Below, in pieces: positions 41,201-64,000 of a stretch of DNA of 64,000 nt. The notes below the pieces were generated by a model, which worked only from the letters and a program-made list of their open reading frames with translations, ran no database searches and was not told the origin of the DNA. A program made the position numbers and the translations under genes. The stretch's first letter is position 1. Every line of letters starts with the position of its first letter. Source of the stretch: Haematococcus lacustris (taxonomy: Eukaryota > Chlorophyta > Chlorophyceae > Chlamydomonadales > Haematococcaceae); the NCBI GenBank assembly GCA_030144725.1, contig JASKMD010000020.1:3407000-3470999 (forward strand), read 5' to 3'.

Positions 41201-44200
41201 CTTCAATCACCTATGCTCTTTCACGTGCACTTGCAAGCCCTACTTGCCAGCCAGCTGTCGCTGAACGGACGCGGCTTGTCCACGACGAAAAGCATACAAA
41301 GCACGAAACATCATATCGTGGGCTATCTTAAGTGAGCCGACTGCTGCAGCGGGGTTTCTGCTGCACCGTCATAGTTTGGCACTTGCTTTTGAACTGTAGT
41401 AGCAAAAAACTACTAGCGACGGGAGTGAAAGGGTATGTAAGCACTATAGTCTCTCTCACCCACTTGCCCCTGTGATGCAGGCTAAACACATTAAGCACTA
41501 TAGTCAAAACACATTAAGCACTATAGTCTCTCTCACCCACTTGCCCCTGTGATGCAGGCTCCAGCCGGGCCAGCACAGTCTATACTACCCAACCTGCAGC
41601 TCCCTCAGCTGCCAGTGCTGGCCCCTCCCGCCGCACGTCTCCCTTCAATGCTACGGCTGTTAGGAGAGCCAGCCTGGGGTTGTTGAACCTGTCCCGCCCT
41701 CTCAGCCCCTCCGAGCCCACAAGCAGCTTGGGCATGCCAGGTGCAAACAACCCACTGTTCAACTCCCAGCCAAGCAACCAGCCTCCAGACCAATGCAGGG
41801 TCGACGTGGGCGCTGACAGCTTAGCAGCTGAGCAGGTAGATAAGCCCCGCAGCAGCAAGGCCATGCGCCAAGCAGCTGGCATGTTCTCCAGCACTTCCTC
41901 AGCGGTGCGTCGCCTGTCCATGCTCATGAGCTCGAAGCCAGCCCCCAGGCGCTTGTCCTTGAAGGGCCTGCCCGCTGCAGCCACCCTGGACCCGCAGGAA
42001 CCAGAGCAGGACATGCGTGGCTCAGCCCCGTCAGCCTCCCCTCCCTCCACCCTCAGCGCAACGCCCCGCTCCCCAGCCTTCACTGCCAGAGTGTGGACCG
42101 CTGCCGCAGAGCGGCCTGACGACAAGGCAGGGAAGGGCAGCCTGCTGGTCAGAGCCCGGAGCTTTGAAGGTGCAGTCCAGGCACCAGGGCTTGACCAGGC
42201 TGTGGCAGCCAGCGATGTTGGTGGCCGGGATGTAGGGGTGGGCGACGGTACCAGAGCTGGCAGTTGTGTTGGTGGAGGAGAGCGCGCCGAGACACCTGAG
42301 GATTGGCTGTCTCGCTTCTCCCCCTGCTCCCGCACCTCCCGCCCTTCCAAGCCATTCGCCCGCCTCTCACCCGCCTGCCACAGCGTGAACCTCAGCCTGA
42401 GGGGCTTGGTGGAGGATGAGTGCAGCAGCCGCAACTCCACGCCCTTGATGTTTGAGAGACCCTCCTTCTCCCTCCACCAGGGCCAGGCAGAGCCCAGGGC
42501 CTCACGGGCCTCCCCTGCCAGCCACCAGCTGCGCCTGGGTGCCAAGGTCAAGCAAAGCAGCAACCGCAGGGCCTCGCAGCTTGCCGTAGCAAACCCACCC
42601 CTTTCCTTACAATTGCTGGCACTGGATGCAGAGCCAGGTGAGTGAAGCACTGACCCCCTGGTGTGTGAGCCAGCTCCTGCTTCACTCCCCACATCATCAA
42701 GAAGTGCCTGGTCATTGACCATTGCAAAGTTTGTAGCCAACCTGGACAGCATAGCATTTCTACAATCACCCACTGTTACTCATACCTACCTTTTTCCAGA
42801 GCAAAAGTGTGTGTTTGTTGCATGATGCAGGGAGCCGACCCGCTAGCCTTGAGGCTACTGCAACAGCCTACTCCTCATCTAACCATGCTCTCCCAGCCTC
42901 CAGTGATAAGGCCACCTGGTCCAAGCAGGTCAAGTCCCTAATGCCTGACCTGTTCCATAATGCCTCTGGAGATCTGAAAGCCAGCGGCACCAGAGAACAG
43001 TTTATCTGTGATCGGCTGACAGCCGCCACCCAGCAGCAGCGAGAGCGCAAGGACTCAATTAGGGGCAGGGTGGGTAGGGTGTTGACATTCTATCGCTCCA
43101 AGACCGTCACCTCCGACGCTCAAGGTGCTCCAGGTACCCCTTGCTATGACACTGATTGCCACACTCTGACTCACACTCGCGCTCACCCATTGACCCTGGC
43201 TCACATCTGCACAGGCAGTGCTGGTCGCAAGAGCCAGGCCACTGCCCAGGTGCTCACCGTCGTGCCTCCTGTCATTGTTGATGAGGTGGGGCTGGCTGGC
43301 TGTGTCCCTCAGCCTGCTGCACTGCACAGTGCAAGTGACAGCAGCAGCAGCAGGTCAGAGTGTGTGTGCTGCCAGTGTGGGTGTGCCCTGCCTGCCTGCC
43401 TGCCAGTGTGCTTGTGTGTGCTATGCTGTGTTGGCCGCAGTTGGAGCAGTTCCTGGTGGCAGGGGCTGACCAGTGGACCTTTGACGCCTTCAGACTGGAC
43501 CAGCTCAGCAGTGGCCACGCGCTCAGCACCCTGGCCTTCTACCTGCTGCAGAGCACAGGCCTTATGAAGCAGCACAGCATACGGGGCGTCAAGGTGGCAA
43601 GGTGCGTGGCTTGGCTGCCCCTGCTTGACCGGACCTGCCACCAGCAGTGGAGGAGGCGGACTAACCCTCTGCTGCCCCTGCTGCCCTGCCTGCAGGTTCC
43701 TGCGTGCCATAGAGGCAGGCTACCAGGCCAATGCCTACCACAACGTGAGCTGATGGAGGACAAGGGCGGCCTGGCCAAGGCTGGCTGCTGCCCCTGAGCC
43801 CACTGCTTTCCCTGCCTGCCCGTGTGGTGTGTACTCCTGACCGAGTTTGCCCACCTGGTGCTTGCAGGCCATCCATGCAGCTGATGTGCTGCAGACCATG
43901 CACGTGGTGCTTCAACGCAGCGGCATGCTTCCTCGTTATGCTGACCCCTTGACCCACCTGGCCTGCCTACTGGCTGCGGTAAGGAGCAGCAGTGGCCATG
44001 ACGCCCCAGTGGTACCCCCAGCCTGCCAGCCTGCCCTTCTCAGCTGCTGTGCTTGCTGCCTGGTGCTGCAGGCGGTGCATGACCTGGAGCATGTGGGCCT
44101 CACCAACGACTTCCTCAACAACTCTGACCACGACCTTGCCATCAGATATAATGACAGGTGTGGCCCCTCTGCCTGCTGCTGTCACACTGGGCCTCTCAGC

Positions 44201-45536
44201 TGCTGAACAGCTCATTGCTGGCTGTGCACTGGCCCTGACCTGCCCGGCACTCAGCCCTGGCTGTTTGCTGGCTGCAGGTCACCCATGGAGAACCACCACC
44301 TGGCTGCCTGCTTCTCACTGCTGCAGCAGCCCCACCTCAACTTCCTCAGCCACTTCGCCAAGGACGTGAAGGACAAGCTGCGCAAGGTCAGCCCCTCACA
44401 TCAGCTGGCAGCAGCCTGAGGTTGCCCTGGTCAGCCTTTCAAACTGCCTGGCTGCAGCCCCTGCCTGGCCCCATGCCCTGCTGCTGCTCTCCTGCCTGCT
44501 GCTGCCCAGATGGTGATCGAGCTGGTGCTGGCCACGGACATGAAGAACCACATGGCCATCACCTCCCAGTTCAGCACAGTGCACAGCCTAATGGCCAAGC
44601 CAGCCGCTAGCACCCAACCAGTGACGGAACCTCATGAAGCACGATCATCAGCCCGTAGCTCCAAGGGCATTGCAGTCAGTGGCCCTGCTCCACAGCTGGC
44701 TAGCCAGGCCACTGGCAATGCGGGTGGTGATGGAGCTTGTCAGGGTTCGCTGCCTGGCCCCTGTGAGCCGCTGGATGAGGCTGAGCGGCTGCTGAGCCTG
44801 CAGGTTGCCCTAAAGTGCGCCGACATCGGGATGATTGCAGAAGGCCAGGAGGTGCGGCAGACTGCAGCCTATGTTCCAGGATGAACCCTCAGCCCCTGCT
44901 GCTGCTGCTCTCCTCAGTGCTGCCTGATGCTTCACCTGTCTTTCTCACTGCCGCCTCTGTCTGTCCTGGCATCCTGTCTGCCTGCCTGGCTGCAGGTCAA
45001 CATGCGGTGGGTGCAGTGCCTGGAGCAGGAGTTCTTTGCGCAGGGCGACAAGGAGAAGGCGGCGGGCCTGACTGTGTCGCCCCTCATGGACCGCGACAAG
45101 CCAGGGGTCAGCAAGTCACAGGTGGGCCGCAGGGCTGCACAGGCCACTGCCGGCTGCCTGCTGGGTTGCAGGGTGTGGCAGTATGGTGGGGAGCAGCAGG
45201 CTGACTGCGCTGCCCTGGCCGGCATGTTGTGTGGCCGGCAGGTGGCGTTCTATGACTTTGTGGGGACGCCCATGTTCCAGAACTTCACGCGCGTCTTCCC
45301 TGGCATGCAGCCCATGATGGACCAGCTGCAGGCCAACTACAGGTGAGGGTTGCGGCAGCACCAGGCCAGCATCACACTGCTCACCAGCCCCTGCCCTGGG
45401 CCTGACCCACCTCTGCCAGTGCCGGCTGCTTGGGCTGTGCAGGTACTGGAAGGACAAGTTCCCTCCGCCAACGCCTGCCCTCCCAGCCCCTGCACCACCA
45501 CCTTCCATTGCTGATGCTAACAACACAAGCACATGA
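38269..45536 (+). CDS. CHASE-domain membrane cyclic-nucleotide phosphodiesterase, copy 1 (in-frame stop), 24 exons
   Basis: Exons: 38269-38304, 38376-38474, 38555-38669, 38744-38823, 38916-39077, 39152-39408, 39528-39599, 39679-39835, 39950-40184, 40308-40468, 40610-40702, 40830-40974, 41558-42637, 42831-43133, 43215-43285, 43441-43601, 43696-43744, 43868-43978, 44072-44157, 44278-44386, 44510-44851, 44996-45121, 45242-45342, 45443-45536. Phases agree throughout (about 1414 codons). TM1 is in exon 2 (VPVLLLFALLAGSITGVLL). A CHASE-like outer region follows (EPFGVLAKLSTLTALPAVGT, KWWGFVSAVASTSFINSWL). TM2 is in exon 9 (GVLALVVLLSLILCGLLTAF). After a Ser/Pro-rich linker comes the class I PDE domain: YHNAIHAADV, VHDLEHVGLTNDFLNN, ATDMKNH, ALKCADIG, EFFAQGDKE, SPLMDRDKPGVSKSQVAFYD. 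It would hydrolyse cAMP or cGMP. A TAA at 38570-38572 interrupts exon 3 where copy 2 has CAG. Confidence 0.82.
41432..41560 (+). repeat. Tandem duplication of a 3' splice-site region in PDE copy 1
   Basis: The block from AAGCACTATAGTCTCTCTCA through CCCACTTGCCCCTGTGATGC and AGGCT occurs twice, ending at 41480-41483 and 41557-41560, with a short partial third copy between. Only the second acceptor (exon from 41558) keeps the frame; the first gives GGC then TAA. Confidence 0.85.
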
Positions 45537-46691
45537 GTTTGAAATACAAGCATATATGTACCGTTCAAGGTTTGTATGACAGAAATAGTGCAGGCACCAA
45601 CCAGGCACCAACTAGTGAATCAGGCATCAACCATGGCAGAGAATTTGCAAACCAGTCTTGTCGGCAGCATCCAGCACTCCTGGAATGGGCCATGCACACT
45701 TACGCTGGCCGCCCATGACCAGGGCGTTAACCAGTATGGTTATTGGTGGTCATCTTTGGTATGCATCTCTTCTGTCCAAGTGCCATGATGCATGAACGTG
45801 ATGTCTGTGTATGAAGGGTGGTACTTGTCGAACTTGGTCTGGGCGGGAACCATGAATAAAGCCTTGCTTGAGCCAATCTTGTTTTTTCAGGTATGCGGGA
45901 AATGGCTGTAGTGTGTTTACTGTGAGCGTTGAGGCTAGCAATTGTCATTCATTCGTACTTCCTATTCCTGAGTCTTCTGCTATGGATTCTGCTTCTGTAA
46001 GAATACCACTTACTCCAGTAGGACCCGGCCACCTATCCAAATGGGCGGCTCTGCTGAAGTCACCGCGCAGCCTCCTCCTCTCCCTAGCCCTACACCCCCA
46101 ACTCCCCTCCCTGTGGCGGCCACTGGCAACATGCACTGGTGTACTTTTAAATGACATGGGGCATACCAGGTTTGAAATTTAACTGTCCACCTAGGATGGA
46201 CATATGCACCTCAGTGTGGTGCTCCTTGTCAGGTTGAGTGGGTACTTTGACAACGCACATGACAACCAGACAGCAAACAGTAACACATTCAGACTGTGTG
46301 CTCCAAAAGCCAGCCAGTTGACCCCAGCAACCAGGCGCTCACTGATACGTCCTCATTGATAGAACGTAGTTATCTGCAAATATCTTCATCAGAGTTTCAA
46401 CCAGCCACCTTCAGCATTCTTACCGATGCTTGAGATGCAGGCAGAATGCAGGGACATTCCGCAAACCATTGCCGCAAGACATCCATGAAGCCAATGTGCA
46501 AGCCGTTGCCTACGGCGTGCAAGCTCATCGCCGAAAAGCGTAAGCGTTGTTCGCAATCACAGGCACCCATTGCGCATCAGTGTCATCGCATGTATATACA
46601 GTGCCGATGCGCGGGTGGGTTTGGCCGTGTATTGAGTGCAGCCTCTCGCCCAACAGGCTGGTATGACAGGCTGAGGACAAGAAAGCAGTGA
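45537..46691. other. Spacer between the two PDE copies
   Basis: No gene is recognised. It should hold the copy 1 3' UTR and the copy 2 promoter. A plus frame at 46446-46690 has no motif. Similarity between the copies begins at the start codon of copy 2 and is not obvious in this spacer. Confidence 0.4.
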
Positions 46692-54048
<7,357 letters not shown>

Positions 54049-54632
54049 ACCTCACTGCCTGTGGAGCTAGGGCAGACGTGGCTGATACAGAAGCCTGCCG
54101 GCTGTCATCACTGCAGCTATAGCCATATGGGGCCATGGCATTAGATGCATTCATACGTAAGCCAGCCTTGCTGTCATTGCAGTGATTGCCTTACCATATT
54201 GATGGCATACATGTATGAGTTGCCATCAAATGTGTCACGGGGAAGGTAGCCCCAATTTATTCTCTACGTAGGTGTATGCAACAGGTCACATCCCAGTATT
54301 GAGGCGCGGCATATGCCGTGCATTCCCAAACGAGGACCCCACAATGCATGGTATACACAGAACAGGTCATACATAAGTTCGGACGCATGATACGTATTGC
54401 ATTACATACTCATACCATAATGATTGCTGAGAGCCTCCCCACACTGCTACCTCCCGTTCTCTTACTCATTTACGCAATGCGGCAGCAGTGTCGGTGTGTT
54501 TCAAAGCAGTACAGGTGTATCTGTAGACAGCATTGCTGCAGAAAGAGTGTGATGTTGGTTCTGAACAATTTCTATCCTGTTTATATCTTGCGGTCATGCT
54601 ATCTCCGTAGCGCAACCCAGTTTGCCGTGGCG
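54049..54632. other. Intergenic stretch between PDE copy 2 and the Psb27-like gene
   Basis: More AT-rich than its neighbours. It probably contains the copy 2 3' UTR and the promoter of the next gene. The open frame continues upstream of 54633 to 54318 but looks non-coding. Confidence 0.35.
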
Positions 54633-59705
<5,073 letters not shown>

Positions 59706-61220
59706 TTGGAGGGAGCGGTGCTCTGTTTGTGATGGTAGTGACGGGCAGTGTGGGTAAGCTGCGCGGGGTGCTGTGTGTCCGTGCCTGTGGCCAGGCTCTG
59801 GTCAGCTTGGCATTGACTAATGATGCCTTCTAACAGAGCCAGTTGCTGTGCTGTTCCACTGCAACGTGTGTCGTTGCTAGGTGGTGTTCAGCAACGGTCA
59901 TGAGGTGCACAATGGCTTGACGTGAGACCAAGCCTGAGGCAGCCAGGCTCGACGAGCAGAGAACCTACAAGGTTCCATCAGGCCCTGAGGCCAGGCAGAC
60001 TCACATGCAGCATGCAGCTGCTGCTGGGGTACTGAGCGGTCTCATGCCTCTCCTGTTGCAAGAGGGCTTGTTGTTTGCCACTGCTGCGTGTGCCGCCACA
60101 TCAAGGAGGCTGCTAAGGCTGCGCTTCTTGGGAATGAGAGATGCAAGTGCTGGTAGGCGGGGAGTGACTCTGGAGTTCAGGCATCATGTGGAGCGGGGTT
60201 GTGCATGTGCAGCTCTAGGGGTTTATGCATGTGACGCAATGGGGACTGCCTTACTGCCTCGTCAATATATGCCTGACTGGGCCACCCCTGCAGCCAATGG
60301 TGCCGCTGCCATTGAAGCCAGCTGCCCCATAGGCCAGTGCCAGGATACGAGCTGGCCTGCTTGATGCCACAAATGGCCCACATGTGCAAGGTCAGGTTCA
60401 GCAGCAGGCTAGGTTGTAAGCAGCTGGCCAAGGGTAGGCAGTTGTTGCTAGGTCTTACCGCAGACCAAAACCTGGCCACCCCGCGTTGCTTGCCACTGAA
60501 CAAGCGAAAACTAGAAGCACGACGGGCGATGGCAAGCGGAGACAACACAGGGTCCAAGGAGGGTGCTGAGCGTACAGTGAAGATTAACAGAGTGGCAAAG
60601 GCTGGAGCTCCCTGATGTCCAAAGGTCAGACCCTCCCAACTCTGAAAAAGCCATGTACACTACCTTGACATGGATGTCCCGGTGCCGGCACGTGTGCGAT
60701 GGACGTAGCACCGCGCGGCATGCGATAACCGCTTAAGCTGCTACACGCTCATAGTGCCAGAATCCATGTAAACCAACGCATCCATGTAAACGAAGCTCGG
60801 TCCCATCACGTGTAGCTTAGTGAGCCCTCTACATCCTAATGTGCTTCGATCATCAGTCCGCTAAGTGAGCGAGAAATAAACTCAGTGTACGGGATACCCC
60901 CCCTATTCAAGACAGTTGGGAGGGACTGACCAAAGGAGCCATTGAGAGTTCCCCATGATAGCATGGATACGCCCTCGGTCGCCCGACCCCGCAAATGCTG
61001 TGACCAGCAAGAACCCGCCTTGCGTGCCCAGCGTCAGTGTATCAGTGCGCGAGGGACATCACGTGCGATGCGCAATTTTCCAGCTCTGCTCGTCTCAACG
61101 TTCGTGTTGGCACTTGCTGGTGTGTGACACACGCGGCGAGGGTCAGGCTGCACTGTGTGCGTGACGATGGACAGCCGAGGCGCAGCAGAAAGGGTTGCGT
61201 CGGCCCGCACAGCTTCGCGG
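59706..61220. other. Intergenic stretch, no gene recognised
   Basis: Plus frames at 60005-60364 and 60337-60615 lack motifs and clear splice signals. From about 60700 the base composition is more AT-rich, up to the hexamer array. Confidence 0.35.
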
Positions 61221-61937
61221 CTGCCCCTGCCCCTGCCCCTGCCCCTGCCCCTGCCCCTGCCCCTGCCCCTGCCCCTGCCCCTGCCCCTGCCCCTGCCCCT
61301 GCCCCTGCCCCTGCCCCTGCCCCTGCCCCTGCCCCTGCCCCTGCCCCTGCCCCTGCCCCTGCCCCTGCCCCTGCCCCTGCCCCTGCCCCTGCCCCTGCCC
61401 CTGCCCCTGCCCCTGCCCCTGCCCCTGCCCCTGCCCCTGCCCCTGCCCCTGCCCCTGCCCCTGCCCCTGCCCCTGCCCCTGCCCCTGCCCCTGCCCCTGC
61501 CCCTGCCCCTGCCCCTGCCCCTGCCCCTGCCCCTGCCCCTGCCCCTGCCCCTGCCCCTGCCCCTGCCCCTGCCCCTGCCCCTGCCCCTGCCCCTGCCCCT
61601 GCCCCTGCCCCTGCCCCTGCCCCTGCCCCTGCCCCTGCCCCTGCCCCTGCCCCTGCCCCTGCCCCTGCCCCTGCCCCTGCCCCTGCCCCTGCCCCTGCCC
61701 CTGCCCCTGCCCCTGCCCCTGCCCCTGCCCCTGCCCCTGCCCCTGCCCCTGCCCCTGCCCCTGCCCCTGCCCCTGCCCCTGCCCCTGCCCCTGCCCCTGC
61801 CCCTGCCCCTGCCCCTGCCCCTGCCCCTGCCCCTGCCCCTGCCCCTGCCCCTGCCCCTGCCCCTGCCCCTGCCCCTGCCCCTGCCCCTGCCCCTGCCCCT
61901 GCCCCTGCCCCTGCCCCTGCCCCTGCCCCTGCCCCTG
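61221..61937. repeat. CCCTGC (TGCCCC) hexamer array, about 119 units
   Basis: An uninterrupted 717-bp array. The unit is the reverse complement of the 9115-9393 array. All six frames are open through it (PAPA, LPLP, CPCP, GAGA, RGRG, GQGQ), so the long ORFs here are artefacts. Confidence 0.98.
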
Positions 61938-62151
61938 GTCCCCCTCCCAGACAACATCCCCCACATGCAGCACCTTCTGCCTGCAGCCTGTTGTCAATCC
62001 TGGTCAATTGTGACAGACTATCAAGACTAAATGCATGACTCAGCGATGTCAGACATGCATGCATGGCCCATGCTGAACAAAAAAATTGCGTAGGCATGAC
62101 AATAGGCATTGCAAGCCTTACTCCCAGTGGGGCTCCTGGGTCTCTGTGCAG

Positions 62152-63687
62152 CTGGACCCTGCCGCCCTGATAGGACGCCTGAACAGTGGCAGCAATGCCC
62201 TGAAAGCGTTGTCCAGACTGGCAGGCATGTCCACTGCTACGCACTGACAGGGTCGCTGCCCAACAGTATATACGTGCAAGCAGCCAGCATGGAAAGTCTC
62301 CCTTCCTAACTGGGCATGAGGGCGTCAGCTCCCCCCTGTGCTATGTGGCCTGTGTTGGTGGTGGTGTGGCGGCGTGGCTGCAGGCTGTGTGGTGGGCCTT
62401 CCCTGGGAGAACGAGTGCATCCCCCTGGTGCAAGCGCTGGACAGGCAGTGCAGGGCGGAGGTGGATGCGGTGCTCACGGGGCTAAGCCTGCCACCAAACA
62501 TCTCTTGGGTGAGCCTACGACAGTGCTGACATGCGGCAGTTGCTGCACGGTGCCAGGGGCTTGGGGGCTTGGGAGGGTCGGCCAAACATCTCTTGGGTGA
62601 GACCCCCACTGCTCAGCAGCCAAGGGGGGTCACGCAGTCACACAAGTGTGACCTGTACTGGCACGCAGGCATGATGTAGATAGAACCTGGAGCCTAGGGT
62701 TGTGTGGGGCCTGGCAGCTGATCAAAGGGCTCCAGAGCTCATCACTTTTCCATCAAAGGGCTCCAGAGCAGCCAGTCTCTTTTCCAGGGCCATCCAGGCC
62801 GCGCCCTCCCCTAGCCCCTAGCCCACCCCTAGGCTCCAGGTTCTATCTACATCATGCCTGTGTGCCAGTGCAACCCCACACAACCCTGGGCAACTAACCA
62901 GGGCACGGTCCCAGGGACAAGCACCCCATGGGCTGTAGCCAGAACCTGGGGCCCTGGGCCATCACCCTGGACATCCTGCGCTTGGGCCAACCTTGGCTCC
63001 TGCCTTGCCTCCTCCCACATTGTGCCACACAACCCCTGGGCCAGGCACCCTGCCCCATGCCCTGGCTGTGCTTGCAATGGAGGGCACACGCCTCCATGTG
63101 GGCATGCCCACCCAGCCCTGCAGCTTGTGCCCTCAGGACCCTTCTTGTGTGTCAGGCCCTGGCTGCAGCCCAGCCTGCTGTGTAATGCCTGACAGGATGA
63201 ATTGGCCTGGCAGCTGACCCCCATACAGGTTGAGACAGGCTGGCTGAGATTTGGGGAGTGGGAGAGGGTGCAGTCAGCCCCTTGCAAGGCAGCTGGTGGT
63301 GGCGGCAGGATGCTCGTCAGCGAGTTGTCTGCTGCTAGACACCGGCTGGCACTGAACACCGGGTGGGGTGTGCCCCAGCCACTCAGGGCCAGCCACACCC
63401 AGGGGTTAGTGTCTGGCGTTCAGGCACGTGCTCATGCTGCTGCTGCTGATGTTGGTGGTTTTGAGGCATTTGGTCTGGCGTGGCGTTTGGCCTGGCGTTG
63501 AGGCATTGGTCTTGATGATGGTGGTGGTGTCCGGGTGACGCAGGATGGCCCTGACTGGCGCTCCGCCGGGCCATTCCTGCGGACCGCGGTGCAGGTGGCA
63601 GTGGATGACGGCACGCTGGTGCGCGACTTTTCACGGGCGTCGCCCTCGCCCACCTGCTGCAGTGCTGCGTGCCAGTACGGTGCAAAG
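62152..63687 (+). CDS. Unidentified gene, internal exons, continues beyond the window
   Basis: Four exons agree in phase: 62152-62224 (LDPAALIGRLNSGSNALKAL), 62384-62508 (GLPWENECIPLVQALDRQCR, AEVDAVLTGLSLPPNISW), 63196-63228 (DELAWQLTPIQ) and 63544-63687 (GPFLRTAVQVAVDDGTLVRD). The first exon would use a GC donor (GCAG before GCATGT). Each acceptor is TGCAG, GACAG or CGCAG. A further exon could lie at about 63229-63280 (ETGWLRFGEWERVQ). No domain is recognised. The start is upstream of the visible exons, possibly across the hexamer array, and the 3' end is outside the window. Confidence 0.45.
62657..62869. repeat. MITE-like inverted repeat, 43-bp arms
   Basis: Left arm 62657-62699 and right arm 62827-62869 are reverse complements with one mismatch (arm start ACTGGCACGCAGGCATGATG). 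The 127-bp centre contains a direct repeat CAAAGGGCTCCAGAG. It sits in an intron of the unidentified gene. A clear target-site duplication was not found. Confidence 0.8.
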
Positions 63688-64000
63688 GTGGGGCAGCTGG
63701 GCGCAGGGACACGCTGGGGCTGTCATGGTGTCAAAGCCTGATAGGGATGTGTGAGGGGCTGTGTGAGGGTGTGTGAGGGGTCTGGCTTCAAGGGGCGCCG
63801 CTTCCCAAGTAGCATCCCTGGCTGTGGCCCTGGCTATTTGCCTTGCACTCGGCTGGCTCGGTGCCAAACCCTGATACAAGTCACTGATACAGGCCATTGC
63901 CATGGGTGGCAAAGCTCAGGGCCAGTTGGCACATACCCAGACTGGCGGAGTCACATAGGTGTAGCATTCCCTGCTGCCGCCCAGGCTATGCTGTCCCATG
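63688..64000. other. End of window, no further exon recognised
   Basis: Follows the last candidate exon. It probably contains intron sequence of the unidentified gene. GTGTGAGGG units repeat at about 63745-63780. Confidence 0.3.

Noticed and set aside
41580..42773. 397-codon minus ORF antisense to PDE copy 1, and its counterpart in copy 2 (50116-51018)
   Set aside because: They are antisense shadows of the Ser/Pro-rich linker exon 13. Splice phases, paralogue alignment and the PDE domain all support the plus strand.
61034..62244. Long GAGA, RGRG, PAPA and GQGQ ORFs at the CCCTGC array, one of 400 codons
   Set aside because: Repeat artefact in all six frames with no motif in the flanking parts.

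Overview
The window reads as nuclear DNA of a green alga of the Chlamydomonadales (volvocine order). The genes are GC-rich and split into many short exons by short introns. Two gene products are specific to photosynthetic eukaryotes: a violaxanthin de-epoxidase-like protein and a Psb27-type thylakoid-lumen protein. A third matches the plastid methyltransferase family of land plants (At1g78140 type). Alga-type mobile elements are frequent, and introns carry very long simple-repeat arrays. The hexamer load would suit a Haematococcus-like genome, but that is inference. No bacterial operon, CRISPR or phage feature was seen. All gene models were built by eye from splice sites and codon phase.

Layout. 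297-3416 (+): patatin-like lipase, 7 exons. 4282-4354 (-): tRNA-Arg(ACG). 4834-15812 (-): violaxanthin de-epoxidase-like gene, 14 exons, with a long membrane-anchored N-terminal extension and a 3.2-kb intron holding LINE-like remnants. 15967-23765: a unit bounded by 203-bp terminal inverted repeats that look identical. Inside it sits a complete Ty3/gypsy chromovirus (16861-22834, minus strand) with matching LTRs, a 5-bp target duplication and gag and pol separated by one UAG codon. 24652-27513 (+): a coiled-coil ORF and a hAT transposase remnant. 28754-33695 (+): plastid SAM-dependent methyltransferase, 10 exons. 35489-37258 (-): glutamine-rich coiled-coil gene with a frameshift, next to a 380-bp pentamer array. 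38269-45536 and 46692-54048 (+): two tandem paralogues of a two-helix membrane protein with a CHASE-like outer domain and a cyclic-nucleotide phosphodiesterase domain, 24 exons each. 54633-59705 (+): Psb27-like gene whose last intron holds a 1.5-kb hexamer array and a 0.9-kb minisatellite. 62152 to the end (+): part of an unidentified gene.

Functional themes. Three genes probably act in the plastid: the de-epoxidase-like protein, the methyltransferase and the Psb27-like photosystem II factor. The duplicated phosphodiesterases would sense an extracellular or lumenal ligand and hydrolyse cAMP or cGMP in the cytosol. Copy 1 has an in-frame stop that alternative splicing could bypass. The rest is mobile-element sequence and repeats. 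The best candidates for novelty are the CHASE-phosphodiesterase pair, the UAG-separated gag-pol element, the 203-bp TIR unit and the extended de-epoxidase-like gene.
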